The notes beneath the pieces were generated by a model. The model was not told the origin of the DNA. It worked only from the letters and a program-made list of their open reading frames with translations, and ran no database searches. From Pedobacter soli (GTDB lineage Bacteria > Bacteroidota > Bacteroidia > Sphingobacteriales > Sphingobacteriaceae): a stretch of 54,560 bases of DNA. How positions within the stretch are numbered: the stretch's first letter is position 1; the number at the start of each line of letters is the position of its first letter. The stretch spans positions 748,204 through 802,763 of the forward strand of contig NZ_FMZH01000002.1 in assembly GCF_900101435.1 (NCBI RefSeq). The letters are read 5' to 3'. The position numbers and the translations under genes were made by a program. Below are positions 7,589 through 15,508 of the stretch, piece by piece.

Positions 7589-9307
7589 TTATTTAAGCAT
7601 GGTAAAATATTCTGCCAGCGGACCTAAAGCCAAAGCCGGGAAGTATGAAAGTGCATTTAATACGAGGATTACGGCAAAAGTCATGAGGGCAAATGTTTTG
7701 GTATCGGTTTTTAACGTACCTGCCGATTCGGGGATGAACTTTTTACCTGCAAGTAAACCAGCAATAGCTACCGGACCGATAATTGGTAAGAAACGGCCAA
7801 GGAAGATGATTACCCCGGTTAAAACGTTCCAGAAAATATTATTGTCGCCCAGTCCTTCAAATCCCGAACCATTGTTGGCATTAGATGAGGTTACTTCGTA
7901 CAGCATTTCAGAAAAGCCATGGAATCCGGGGTTGTTTAACCAGGCTTTAGGCTGCACTGCCCAGGCGGCATTACCGTGGTTGGTAAATACATAACTGGCA
8001 ATTGCGGTTCCGGCGAGGATTAAAAAAGGACTTAGCAGCGTAATTAGTGCGGCAATCTTAATTTCGCGGGCTTCTACCTTATGGCCTAAGAATTCGGGAG
8101 TACGGCCAACCATCAGTCCTGAAATGAATACCGCAATAATTAAATAAACGAAATAGTTTAACAAACCTACACCGCAACCGCCGTAAATGGCGTTAATCAT
8201 CATGGCCAGTAACTGCCATAAACCTGTAAGCGGCATGGTGCTGTCGTGCATTCCATTAACCGATCCGGTAGAAATTACAGTGGTTAAAGTACTCCAGTAA
8301 GCTGTAGCAGCCGGACCAAGTCTTACTTCTTTGCCTTCCATAGCGCCTGTAGCCTGCGAAATGCCCATTTTGGCAATGGCCGGATTTCCACCCAATTCTG
8401 ACGATAGCGTCGGGATCATCAGCATAAATAAGCCAATAGTCATCACACCGAATATTGTCCAGGCCAGTTTTCTCCTGCGAATGAAATAACCAAAGGCGAT
8501 AATCATGGCGATTGGAATAATGGTTTGGGCAATCACCTCAACCATATTGGTTAAGTAGCTTGGGTTTTCGAATGGGTGGGCAGAATTTGCACCAAAATAC
8601 CCACCACCATTCGTGCCCAGGTGTTTTATGGCTATCATTTGTGCAGCGGGCCCGCGCGAAACGTTTACGGTATCGCCCTGTACCGAAATAAACTGATCCT
8701 TGCCTTCGTAACTTGCCGGTGTGCCGTTAAAGGTTAAAATCAAAGCTACAATAACTGATAGTGGAAGTAATAAACGCGTAATGGACTTTACAAAAAACTC
8801 CCAGAAGTTACCGAGCTGGGTTGCTGTTTTATCTCTGAAAGCTTTAAACAGTACTACTGCTGCGGCGATGCCCGTTGCGGCACTCACAAACTGCAGGAAC
8901 ATGAGTACAAACTGCTGGGTGAGATAACTTACGCCACTTTCGCCCGAATAATGTTGCAGGTTACAGTTGGCCACAAAGCTGATGATGGTATTAAAAGCCA
9001 GATCAGGTGTCATTCCGGGGTTTCCATCCGGATTAAAAGGCAGTTTATCCTGAAATATCAATACAAAAAAGCCATATACCAGCCAAAGGAGGTTGATGGT
9101 GAGCAGGGCTTTTAACTGTTGTTTCCAGTTCATCTGTTCTTTAACGTTGATGCCTGAAAGTTTATAAATTCCGTTTTCGAGCGGTTTTAAAAAGTCTGTC
9201 CAAACTTTTTCTCCTGCAAAAACCTTAGCCAGGTATTTACCTAAAGGGATGGCAATAATTAAGGTAAGCAGGAAGGTGGCGATAATGCCAATTAATTCAG
9301 TGTTCAT
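7589..9307 (-). CDS. kdpA: K+-transporting ATPase subunit KdpA
   Basis: KdpA, 572 residues, the K+-binding channel-like subunit of KdpFABC in the inner membrane. It is strongly hydrophobic throughout. The selectivity-filter regions of the family are present: NCNLQHYSGESG near residue 115, HLGTNGGGYFGANSAHPFENP near 230, STGSVNGMHDSTMPLTG near 345 and SSNANNGSGFEGLGDNN near 470. Length is close to the usual 560. The gene is first among the large kdp genes and follows kdpF by 36 bp. Calls for A, B and C support each other. Confidence 0.98.
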   Translation of the reverse strand: MNTELIGIIATFLLTLIIAIPLGKYLAKVFAGEKVWTDFLKPLENGIYKLSGINVKEQMNWKQQLKALLTINLLWLVYGFFVLIFQDKLPFNPDGNPGMTPDLAFNTIISFVANCNLQHYSGESGVSYLTQQFVLMFLQFVSAATGIAAAVVLFKAFRDKTATQLGNFWEFFVKSITRLLLPLSVIVALILTFNGTPASYEGKDQFISVQGDTVNVSRGPAAQMIAIKHLGTNGGGYFGANSAHPFENPSYLTNMVEVIAQTIIPIAMIIAFGYFIRRRKLAWTIFGVMTIGLFMLMIPTLSSELGGNPAIAKMGISQATGAMEGKEVRLGPAATAYWSTLTTVISTGSVNGMHDSTMPLTGLWQLLAMMINAIYGGCGVGLLNYFVYLIIAVFISGLMVGRTPEFLGHKVEAREIKIAALITLLSPFLILAGTAIASYVFTNHGNAAWAVQPKAWLNNPGFHGFSEMLYEVTSSNANNGSGFEGLGDNNIFWNVLTGVIIFLGRFLPIIGPVAIAGLLAGKKFIPESAGTLKTDTKTFALMTFAVILVLNALSYFPALALGPLAEYFTMLK

Positions 9308-9343
9308 TTTTTTGTTTTTTAATTTCCCTTTAAGGGTAAGGGG

Positions 9344-9421
9344 TTAAAATTTTTCGGGTTTAATCAACACGTAAATCATATAGATAAATACGGCGATAGA
9401 GATGATAAATAGTGCTAACAT
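9344..9421 (-). CDS. kdpF: K+-transporting ATPase small subunit KdpF
   Basis: A 25-residue ORF, MLALFIISIAVFIYMIYVLI followed by KPEKF. It is a single TM helix with a short basic tail ending in the KPE(K/R)F pattern typical of KdpF, the lipid-like stabilising subunit of the KdpFABC complex. It sits 36 bp upstream of kdpA on the same strand, the normal place for kdpF. It is too short for routine ORF calling. The identification rests on the tail motif, the hydrophobic helix and the position. Confidence 0.9.
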   Translation of the reverse strand: MLALFIISIAVFIYMIYVLIKPEKF

Positions 9422-9426
9422 GTTTT

Positions 9427-9507
9427 TCAGATTTTTTCGAACCAGTCGATAGAGCGGTAGGTTGCCCAGCAGAGCAGGATCAGGATTAGAAATAGGATAA
9501 TTGTCAT
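9427..9507 (-). CDS. 26-residue membrane micro-ORF directly upstream of kdpF
   Basis: A 26-codon frame starting ATG at 9507 and ending TGA, only 5 nt before the kdpF ATG. It encodes MTIILFLILILLCWATYRSI followed by DWFEKI: one strongly hydrophobic helix with a charged, aromatic C-terminal tail. It is not KdpF itself and I do not recognise the family. The tight spacing suggests translational coupling with kdpF, and the helix-plus-tail design suggests a second small membrane subunit or regulator of the pump. Evidence is composition and context only. Confidence 0.6.
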   Translation of the reverse strand: MTIILFLILILLCWATYRSIDWFEKI

Positions 9508-9536
9508 AACTTAAATGATTAATGATATCGCTATTG

Positions 9537-9551
9537 CCAAAGCCTGTGCCG
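9537..9551 (-). promoter_or_regulatory. Candidate sigma-54 promoter for the kdp operon
   Basis: On the minus strand the sequence is CGGCAC-AGGCT-TTGG. The sigma-54 consensus is TGGCAC-N5-TTGC. Spacing is exact, and the -24 GG is present. The -12 doublet is GG rather than GC. A start would fall near 9525, about 18 nt before the micro-ORF ATG. No TAnnTTTG -7 box was found in this gap. The call is a motif match only. Confidence 0.45.
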
Positions 9552-9630
9552 TAGAAGATGTTTTTTTTGTAAGATGTTTATTTATAGTTGTTTGCGTTGT
9601 TTTCTGCCTGTTTGAAAAAATTTTAACACA

Positions 9631-9662
9631 AAAAAACCCTTCCGTTTTGGAAGGGTTTTTTT
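9631..9662. terminator. Rho-independent terminator, M1 peptidase side
   Basis: The hairpin aacccttcc-gttt-ggaagggtt is flanked by A-runs on the left and T-runs on the right, so it can work in both directions. On the minus strand it follows the M1 peptidase gene (stop at 9687) and separates it from the kdp operon transcribed the same way. Confidence 0.85.
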
Positions 9663-9686
9663 CAAAAAAGAATGATTTTGGTGAGG

Positions 9687-11264
9687 TTATTTAAACTGTC
9701 CTTCGGTATGTAACAGCTTAAAAAAATCATTGAGTTTAGAGCCCAGCGATTTTTCAAAAGACGCTTGCATATCTTCCGGTGTTGGGTGTTTGTTTTTCCA
9801 TTCATTAAAATATGTTTTAAAAGCGAGGTCAATTTTATCTCTGCCAACAGCAGATTCTAATAAATATAACCAAATTGCTGTTTTCATATACGAAATCAAT
9901 CCATATTCATCAGAGGTAGAAAAATTAGCTGCAGGTGTTTCAATAGCAGATTTCATCGGGATATTTGACAGCGCTCCATAAATACTCGTTAGAAATTTAT
10001 CCGTTGGAAGTTCTTTTACCTGTGCAGGTATTGCATCTCCAAAAATTGAGTTGGTTTTGTACTTCTCAGCCTCATATCTAAATTGGAAATAGGTATTTAA
10101 GCCCTCATCCTGCCAGGTATGCATTCTTTCATTACTGCCCAGCATACTCATAAACCAATTGTGACCAACCTCATGCGTAATTACTGCGTCCAAACTGGTT
10201 GCCTTTGCATCGGGACTGGTAATCAAAGTAATTGTAGGGTACTCCATTCCACCACTGGTGTTATTTTTAGGTCCTTCAATTGCCTGTACAACCGGATATT
10301 CATATTCGCCAATCCACGCACTATATTTTCTGGTGGCATCTTTAATGTAATCGATACTGTTAACCCAAAGCGATTTCTTTTTATTGTGATAATAACTAAA
10401 AGCATCTATTGTTTTTCCGGAGGCCAGTTTTACTGTGTCATATTGTATAATCAGGTCTTTATCGGCAAACCAGGCAAAGTCAGGTACGTTGTTAATGGCA
10501 TAACTAATCTTTTTTGTTCCGGTTCTTGGTTCATACAGAAAGGGTTTACCTTCTCTGTTGGCTGTATTCTTTGTTCCTATCGATTTATAGATTTCAAGCT
10601 CATCGGCATTTTGCATTACACCTGTTGCGGCTAAAACATATGATGCAGGTAAGGTAATGTTTACCCGGTAATCGCCATATTCACTATAAAATTCGCCCAT
10701 ATCGAGATATGGGAATTCGTGCCAGCCATCTTTATCAAAAACTGCAGGCTTAGGGTACCATTGAGTTACCATAAATTGAGTTTCTGCATATCCTGAACGG
10801 GAAAAATAGCTGGGCAGCTTAACCTTAAAGTCAGAATTGATGGTTATTGAATCGCCAGGTTTTAATGGCGAAGGGAGTAATACCTTAATAACATCTATGT
10901 ATTGGGGATTGGGGTGCGTCTCTGTTTTGGCATTTGCTCCGTTTATTTTAAAACTAAGATCCTCCATGCTTCCATAGGTGTAATTAGTTAATTTCTTTTT
11001 TCGGGAGGGATCGTTTTTTATTTGTTGAAACATTGCTGTGTTTTCATTTTTATAGGCATTGGGCCATATATGAAACCAGATAAATTCCAATGTTGAGGGC
11101 GAATTGTTTTTGTAAACAATCGTTTCTGTACCGGTTAACGATTTTTCGGTATCGTTCAGTGATACATCGATGTTATAGGTAAGGTGTTGTTGCCAATAAC
11201 CTTCCTGCGCAAAAATAGAAAGTGAAATGAATGAGAGTAATAGCGTTAAAATATTTTTTTTCAT
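9687..11264 (-). CDS. Secreted M1-family zinc aminopeptidase
   Basis: M1 (gluzincin) metallopeptidase of 525 residues with a signal peptide (MKKNILTLLLSFISLSIFAQ), so it acts outside the cytoplasm. It has an N-terminal beta-sandwich (LTYNIDVSLND...), the exopeptidase motif GGMEYP, and the zinc site HEVGHNW with His364, Glu365 and His368. Glu387 follows exactly 18 residues after His368 (QDEGLN), as M1 enzymes require. A C-terminal segment carries SYMKTAIWLYLLESAVG. It is shorter than full aminopeptidase N because the large C-terminal helical domain is absent, which is common in Bacteroidota M1 proteins. It is transcribed alone, with a terminator at 9631. Confidence 0.93.
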   Translation of the reverse strand: MKKNILTLLLSFISLSIFAQEGYWQQHLTYNIDVSLNDTEKSLTGTETIVYKNNSPSTLEFIWFHIWPNAYKNENTAMFQQIKNDPSRKKKLTNYTYGSMEDLSFKINGANAKTETHPNPQYIDVIKVLLPSPLKPGDSITINSDFKVKLPSYFSRSGYAETQFMVTQWYPKPAVFDKDGWHEFPYLDMGEFYSEYGDYRVNITLPASYVLAATGVMQNADELEIYKSIGTKNTANREGKPFLYEPRTGTKKISYAINNVPDFAWFADKDLIIQYDTVKLASGKTIDAFSYYHNKKKSLWVNSIDYIKDATRKYSAWIGEYEYPVVQAIEGPKNNTSGGMEYPTITLITSPDAKATSLDAVITHEVGHNWFMSMLGSNERMHTWQDEGLNTYFQFRYEAEKYKTNSIFGDAIPAQVKELPTDKFLTSIYGALSNIPMKSAIETPAANFSTSDEYGLISYMKTAIWLYLLESAVGRDKIDLAFKTYFNEWKNKHPTPEDMQASFEKSLGSKLNDFFKLLHTEGQFK

Positions 11265-11400
11265 ATCTGTTTTTTAAACTACCAAATAAGCAAAAAAATA
11301 ACTGATACTAAAATACTCCCGAAAGTTTATTGTTATAGCATTTATTAAAGGAGGTTACTATTCAATAGACTTGAAGCCTTAGCCCATTAAAGCACAAGTA

Positions 11401-11922
11401 TTAAAAAAGAATAAACTTATCGATTTGTTCGTTCGTAAACTTAACTGTATCTTCTTTAATTAAATTTCCATCTGCATCCAGTTCGGTTTTAATGTTGGGG
11501 ATATGGAGGCGCAAGGGTAAAATATTTAAATGGATGTAATGGCATACGCCTGTAAAGTGATCAACGCCGCGAATATTGCCATATTTACCGGATGAAATGC
11601 CTACTAAAGCCGTTTTTTTATCGTAAAAACTATCGGGGAAATTACAGGCATCGATCAGCACTTTCAGCACACCGGGGTAGCTGCCATTGTATTCGGGCAT
11701 CACGAAAATGAATTTTTGGGTCTCATTAATCATATCCTGGATTTTCTGGAAAGCTTCAGATCTTTTGCCATACATATCCGTATTGAGCACATCAATAGGC
11801 AGGTGCTCCAAACTGAAAACAGTAGCTTCAACACCTTTTTCTTTTAGTTGCTTTTGGTAATATTTGGCAACTTTTAACGTATTGCTATTGTACCTGTTGG
11901 TAGCGGCTATTATTGTAATCAT
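11401..11922 (-). CDS. NAD(P)H-dependent FMN reductase (flavodoxin-like)
   Basis: Flavodoxin-fold NADPH-dependent FMN reductase or quinone/azo reductase of 173 residues, cytoplasmic. The N-terminal phosphate-binding loop IIAATNRYNSNTLKVAKYY and the central motif FVMPEYNGSYPGVLKVLIDA are typical of the FMN_red family. The exact electron acceptor cannot be told. It is divergent from parA. A TAnnTTTG match (TATTTTTG, minus strand, 12024-12031) lies about 100 nt upstream and may be its promoter. Confidence 0.85.
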   Translation of the reverse strand: MITIIAATNRYNSNTLKVAKYYQKQLKEKGVEATVFSLEHLPIDVLNTDMYGKRSEAFQKIQDMINETQKFIFVMPEYNGSYPGVLKVLIDACNFPDSFYDKKTALVGISSGKYGNIRGVDHFTGVCHYIHLNILPLRLHIPNIKTELDADGNLIKEDTVKFTNEQIDKFILF

Positions 11923-12023
11923 GGATAATTGTTAATAAGATGTTCAAAACCCGAATGCGCTTGTTGCTAAAATTGCCATATAGTTTGTATCTTAGCTGAT
12001 TGTGAAAAAGGCCGTAAACAACG

Positions 12024-12031
12024 CAAAAATA
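12024..12031 (-). promoter_or_regulatory. Possible -7 box (TATTTTTG) for the FMN reductase gene
   Basis: Exact match to the Bacteroidota -7 consensus TAnnTTTG on the minus strand. No good TTTG -33 element is seen at the right distance, and the implied leader is about 100 nt. Weak call. Confidence 0.3.
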
Positions 12032-12092
12032 GAACTTTTTGCCAATTAATAACACAGCCCCAGTAAACGTTAAGTAAATTTCTGATACATAG

Positions 12093-12896
12093 ATGAGCAA
12101 AATTATTGCATTAGCAAATCAAAAAGGTGGTGTTGGTAAAACAACTTCATCAATAAACCTGGCTGCGAGTTTAGCCGTACTAGAATATAAAACTTTGTTA
12201 GTTGATGCCGATCCACAGGCAAACTCAACATCCGGTATCGGTTTCGATCCACGGAATATAAAAGATAGTATTTATGAGTGTATTATTAACGATATCGACC
12301 CTTTACAGGCGATACAAAAAACAGATACACCCAATTTAGATTTATTACCAGCACACATCGATTTAGTGGGTGCGGAGATTGAAATGATTAACCTGAACAA
12401 CCGTGAGTACAAAATGAAAGCGGTTTTGGAGAAAATTAAAGATCAGTACGATTTTATCATTATTGATTGTTCTCCTTCATTGGGTTTAATTACCATTAAT
12501 GCATTAACAGCTGCCGATTCGGTAATTATTCCGGTTCAGTGCGAGTATTTCGCCCTAGAAGGTTTGGGTAAATTGTTAAATACCATTAAAATTGTACAGA
12601 ACCGTTTAAATACCAATCTGGAAATTGAAGGTATTTTATTAACCATGTACGATGTACGTTTACGTTTATCGAACCAGGTAGTAGAAGAAGTTAAAACACA
12701 CTTTAATGAACTGGTTTTCGAAACCATTATTCAGCGTAACACCCGTTTAAGTGAGGCTCCGAGTTACGGCGTTTCGGTAATTATGCACGATGCAAACTGT
12801 AAAGGCGCCATTAACTACCTTAACCTTGCCCGCGAAATTGTAAAAAAGAACGGTTTGTTAAGAGAAGAAGAAAATATTGGAACAGCAACTTTATAA
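12093..12896 (+). CDS. parA: Chromosome-partitioning ATPase ParA
   Basis: ParA/Soj Walker-type ATPase of 267 residues that moves ParB-bound origins during chromosome segregation. It has the deviant Walker A KGGVGKTTSSINLAASLA (residues 11-28), LVDADPQANSTSG, and Walker B region YDFIIIDCSPSLGLITINAL. It matches chromosomal Soj/ParA in length and has no N-terminal HTH as plasmid types do. It is followed by parB after 7 bp, an operon typical of Bacteroidota chromosomes and often not close to the origin. No parS site was identified by eye. Confidence 0.97.
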   Translation: MSKIIALANQKGGVGKTTSSINLAASLAVLEYKTLLVDADPQANSTSGIGFDPRNIKDSIYECIINDIDPLQAIQKTDTPNLDLLPAHIDLVGAEIEMINLNNREYKMKAVLEKIKDQYDFIIIDCSPSLGLITINALTAADSVIIPVQCEYFALEGLGKLLNTIKIVQNRLNTNLEIEGILLTMYDVRLRLSNQVVEEVKTHFNELVFETIIQRNTRLSEAPSYGVSVIMHDANCKGAINYLNLAREIVKKNGLLREEENIGTATL

Positions 12897-12903
12897 ATTA
12901 TAG

Positions 12904-13812
12904 ATGACATCTTTTCAGCGAAAAACAGGTTTAGGAAGAGGGCTAAGTGCGCTTTTAGATGATAGCGAAGCTGCTCATCCACCCAAACAGCAGGTAAATG
13001 CTGTGAGCGAAACCGAGCAGGTAAGCAATATCAGTCATGTAAATTTAACCGAAGTTGAAACCAACCCTTATCAGCCACGTACCGAATTTGATCAGGTTGC
13101 TTTAAATGAGCTTGCCGATTCGATCAAAGTTCAGGGCTTGATTCAGCCAATTACCGTTAGGAAACTTGGCGCAAACAAATATCAGTTAATTTCAGGTGAG
13201 CGCAGGTTCAGGGCTTCGAAACTGGCTGGCTTAACCCAAATTCCGGCTTATATCCGCAGTGCCAACGATCAGCAAATGCTGGAAATGGCATTGATCGAAA
13301 ATATCCAGAGAGAAAATTTAAATGCCATTGAGGTGGCTTTAAGTTTCCAAAGGATGATTGATGAAGTGGGTTTAAAGCAAGAACAACTGGGCGAGCGCGT
13401 AGGTAAAAACCGTACCACAGTAACCAACTACTTGCGTTTGCTAAAGCTTCCACCGGCAATTCAGGCTTCTATCCGCGATCAGCGGATTTCGATGGGGCAT
13501 GCCCGTGCATTAATTAATGTAGACGGCGTAGACAGACAATTATATATCCATCAGGAAATTCTCGAAAAAGGCCTTTCTGTACGTAAAGTAGAAGAACTGG
13601 TGCGGAACCTGCAGCAGGTACCTTTAAAAGCAACGGATAAGCCAAAAGTTAAGGCAGTTTCTTTCCAATACCAAAAACTGCAAGACGATCTGGCCTCTAA
13701 ATTTGCAACCCGGGTAAAATTAAAAGTTGCCCAAAATGGTAAAGGAGCAATTGAAATTCCATTTATGAGTGACGACGACCTGAACCGGATTTTAGAATTA
13801 TTAGACTGGTAA
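12904..13812 (+). CDS. parB: Chromosome-partitioning protein ParB
   Basis: ParB/Spo0J, 302 residues, a CTP-dependent DNA clamp that loads at parS sites. It has an N-terminal leader GLGRGLSALLDD, then the ParB/Srx domain with the C-motif ISGERRFRASKLAGL and ENIQRENLNAIEVA. The HTH region follows (KQEQLGERVGKNRTTVTNYLRLLKLP), and a C-terminal dimerisation part ends in DDLNRILELLDW. It is co-transcribed with parA. Its stop overlaps the next start in TAATG, which suggests translational coupling to the DUF5683 gene. Confidence 0.97.
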   Translation: MTSFQRKTGLGRGLSALLDDSEAAHPPKQQVNAVSETEQVSNISHVNLTEVETNPYQPRTEFDQVALNELADSIKVQGLIQPITVRKLGANKYQLISGERRFRASKLAGLTQIPAYIRSANDQQMLEMALIENIQRENLNAIEVALSFQRMIDEVGLKQEQLGERVGKNRTTVTNYLRLLKLPPAIQASIRDQRISMGHARALINVDGVDRQLYIHQEILEKGLSVRKVEELVRNLQQVPLKATDKPKVKAVSFQYQKLQDDLASKFATRVKLKVAQNGKGAIEIPFMSDDDLNRILELLDW

Positions 13813-14546
13813 TGCAAAAAACGAAGCTTTTAATACTGGTTTCTTTATTTACATTTTTGATTGTAAACCTGGCTAATGCACAGGTGAAGGATACTACTGT
13901 ATTAAAACCAGCCGATACCACTAAAACCAAATTGGTTACGCCAATTGGTAAGGGAGGAGCAAAGCAACCGGTAACCCGTCAGGATTCGATGAAAGCCAAA
14001 TACGTTAATCCAGGCAAAGTTGCGGGTAGAAAAGCGGTTTTCAGATCAATGATTATACCTGGTTGGGGGCAATTGTATAATATGCAGTTACTTAACGATG
14101 GTTACGGAACCAGGGCTGGTAAAAGCCAGTTTTGGCAAAAAATTTATACAGGTGGCAAAATTGCAGCTATTTATGGTGGTATTACGGTACTTACCATGTC
14201 GTATATCGAAAGCACCAAGCAATATAATTTATCGTTAAAAGAGCTTCAGTATCGCGATTCGCATAATGGTGAATTTGATCCAACAGGTCCTTTTGGTGCC
14301 AGATATTCAACCTCTGGTATAACCTTACGTAAAGATACGTATAGAAGAAACAGGCAAATTGTGCTGTTTTCTTATGGTCTGGTCTATTTTGCCAATATTG
14401 TAGATGCTTATGTTGCCGCGCGACTGCATTTCTTTAACATAGACGACAATCTGGGTACAGTTAAGATTATGCCATCTATGATTAACACCAACAGTGTATA
14501 TGGTTTTAATGCCACGCCTGCACTAAAATTATCCCTTACTTTTTAA
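13812..14546 (+). CDS. DUF5683-family membrane-associated protein
   Basis: A 244-residue protein with a signal peptide (MQKTKLLILVSLFTFLIVNLANAQ). A Thr/Lys/Pro-rich linker follows, then a conserved core with RSMIIPGWGQLYNMQ and hydrophobic segments (AAIYGGITVLTMSYI, FSYGLVYFANIVDAYVAARL). This layout is that of DUF5683 proteins, which in Bacteroidota often follow parB. The function is unknown. The start overlaps the parB stop by one base (TAATG). Envelope location is inferred from the signal peptide and hydrophobic segments. Confidence 0.8.
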   Translation: MQKTKLLILVSLFTFLIVNLANAQVKDTTVLKPADTTKTKLVTPIGKGGAKQPVTRQDSMKAKYVNPGKVAGRKAVFRSMIIPGWGQLYNMQLLNDGYGTRAGKSQFWQKIYTGGKIAAIYGGITVLTMSYIESTKQYNLSLKELQYRDSHNGEFDPTGPFGARYSTSGITLRKDTYRRNRQIVLFSYGLVYFANIVDAYVAARLHFFNIDDNLGTVKIMPSMINTNSVYGFNATPALKLSLTF

Positions 14547-14625
14547 CCTCAACAAACGATCATGATATTACCAACATTAATCACTTATAATTCATGATCT
14601 TTTAATCACCTTAATATATACTCAG

Positions 14626-15360
14626 ATGAAAATTGCGCTTTTAGGTTATGGCAAAATGGGGCAGATTATAGAAAAATTTGCACTCGAACGCGGTCACGAA
14701 ATCGTTTTAAAAATAACAATCGATAATCAGGAAGATTTAACCCGCGAAAATTTAAAAGCTGCTGATGTAGCCATCGATTTTAGTACGCCTGATTCGGTTT
14801 TAAAAAATATTGATGTTTGCTTTGATGCCAACGTACCAGTCGTTGTAGGTACAACCGGTTGGTATGGTAAATTACAGGAAGTTAAAGATGATTGCGATAA
14901 GAGTAACAATACCTTGCTTTATGGGTCTAACTTCAGTATTGGCGTAAATTTGTTCTTTAAGCTAAACCAAACACTGGCTAAACTGATGAATAATTATCCG
15001 GCTTACGAAGTGCAGGTAGAAGAAATTCACCATACCCAGAAACTGGATTCGCCAAGCGGAACAGCCATTACCCTGGCAGAAGGTATTGTTGAAAATCTGG
15101 AGCGCAAGCAAGAATGGTTAAACGAAGTAGTGGGTACAGATGTAGAGTTGTTCCCGAAAGCTGAGCAATTGCTGATCGAGTCGCATCGCATTGAAAATAT
15201 ACCCGGTACGCATACGGTAATTTACAGCAGTGAGGTTGATGAAATAGAAATTAAACATACTGCCCATAATCGTGCAGGTTTTGCTTTGGGTGCGGTAGTG
15301 GCAGCAGAATGGGTGAAGGATAAAAAAGGATTTTTTAGTATCACTGATATTTTTGAATAG
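14626..15360 (+). CDS. dapB: 4-hydroxy-tetrahydrodipicolinate reductase
   Basis: DapB, 244 residues, reduces the HTPA-derived intermediate with NAD(P)H in the diaminopimelate/lysine pathway, so it feeds peptidoglycan and lysine. The N-terminal Rossmann motif GYGKMGQIIE and the substrate-site signature EIHHTQKLDSPSGTAITLAE are both present. VVVGTTGW follows the family pattern. Length suits the short Bacteroidota type. It lies 79 bp after the DUF5683 gene and before lepB, in a common Bacteroidota housekeeping order. Confidence 0.96.
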   Translation: MKIALLGYGKMGQIIEKFALERGHEIVLKITIDNQEDLTRENLKAADVAIDFSTPDSVLKNIDVCFDANVPVVVGTTGWYGKLQEVKDDCDKSNNTLLYGSNFSIGVNLFFKLNQTLAKLMNNYPAYEVQVEEIHHTQKLDSPSGTAITLAEGIVENLERKQEWLNEVVGTDVELFPKAEQLLIESHRIENIPGTHTVIYSSEVDEIEIKHTAHNRAGFALGAVVAAEWVKDKKGFFSITDIFE

Positions 15361-15440
15361 CCGAAAGTTTTAAGTTAACAGTTGGAAGTTTTCAGTTGAT
15401 TAATTTATGCAGTTAACCGATTAACCGAACAAGAAATAAA
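15361..15440. repeat. Low-complexity 'gttaacagttgg' spacer
   Basis: The gap after dapB holds loosely repeated words (gttttaagttaacagttgga, gttttcagttgatt, gcagttaaccgattaaccg). The same words fill the gaps at 47000-47100 and 53517-53560. No gene is seen in 15361-15508. Confidence 0.4.
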
Positions 15441-15508
15441 TTAGTGTAACCAAACAGAAAGATAACAGGCAGCCGGTTAAATAAAATCGCGGACCAAAAC
15501 TAAGATAT

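Noticed and set aside
7545..7994. 149-aa plus-strand ORF opposite kdpA
   Set aside because: Antisense to kdpA with no recognisable motif. It is a shadow of the coding strand.
10119..10634. 171-aa plus-strand ORF opposite the M1 peptidase
   Set aside because: Antisense shadow with unusual Cys/Phe-rich composition and no motif.
14558..14599. gatcatga/tcatgatc inverted repeat before dapB as terminator
   Set aside because: Arms are only 8 bp and the loop is 26 nt with a short T-run. Too weak to call.
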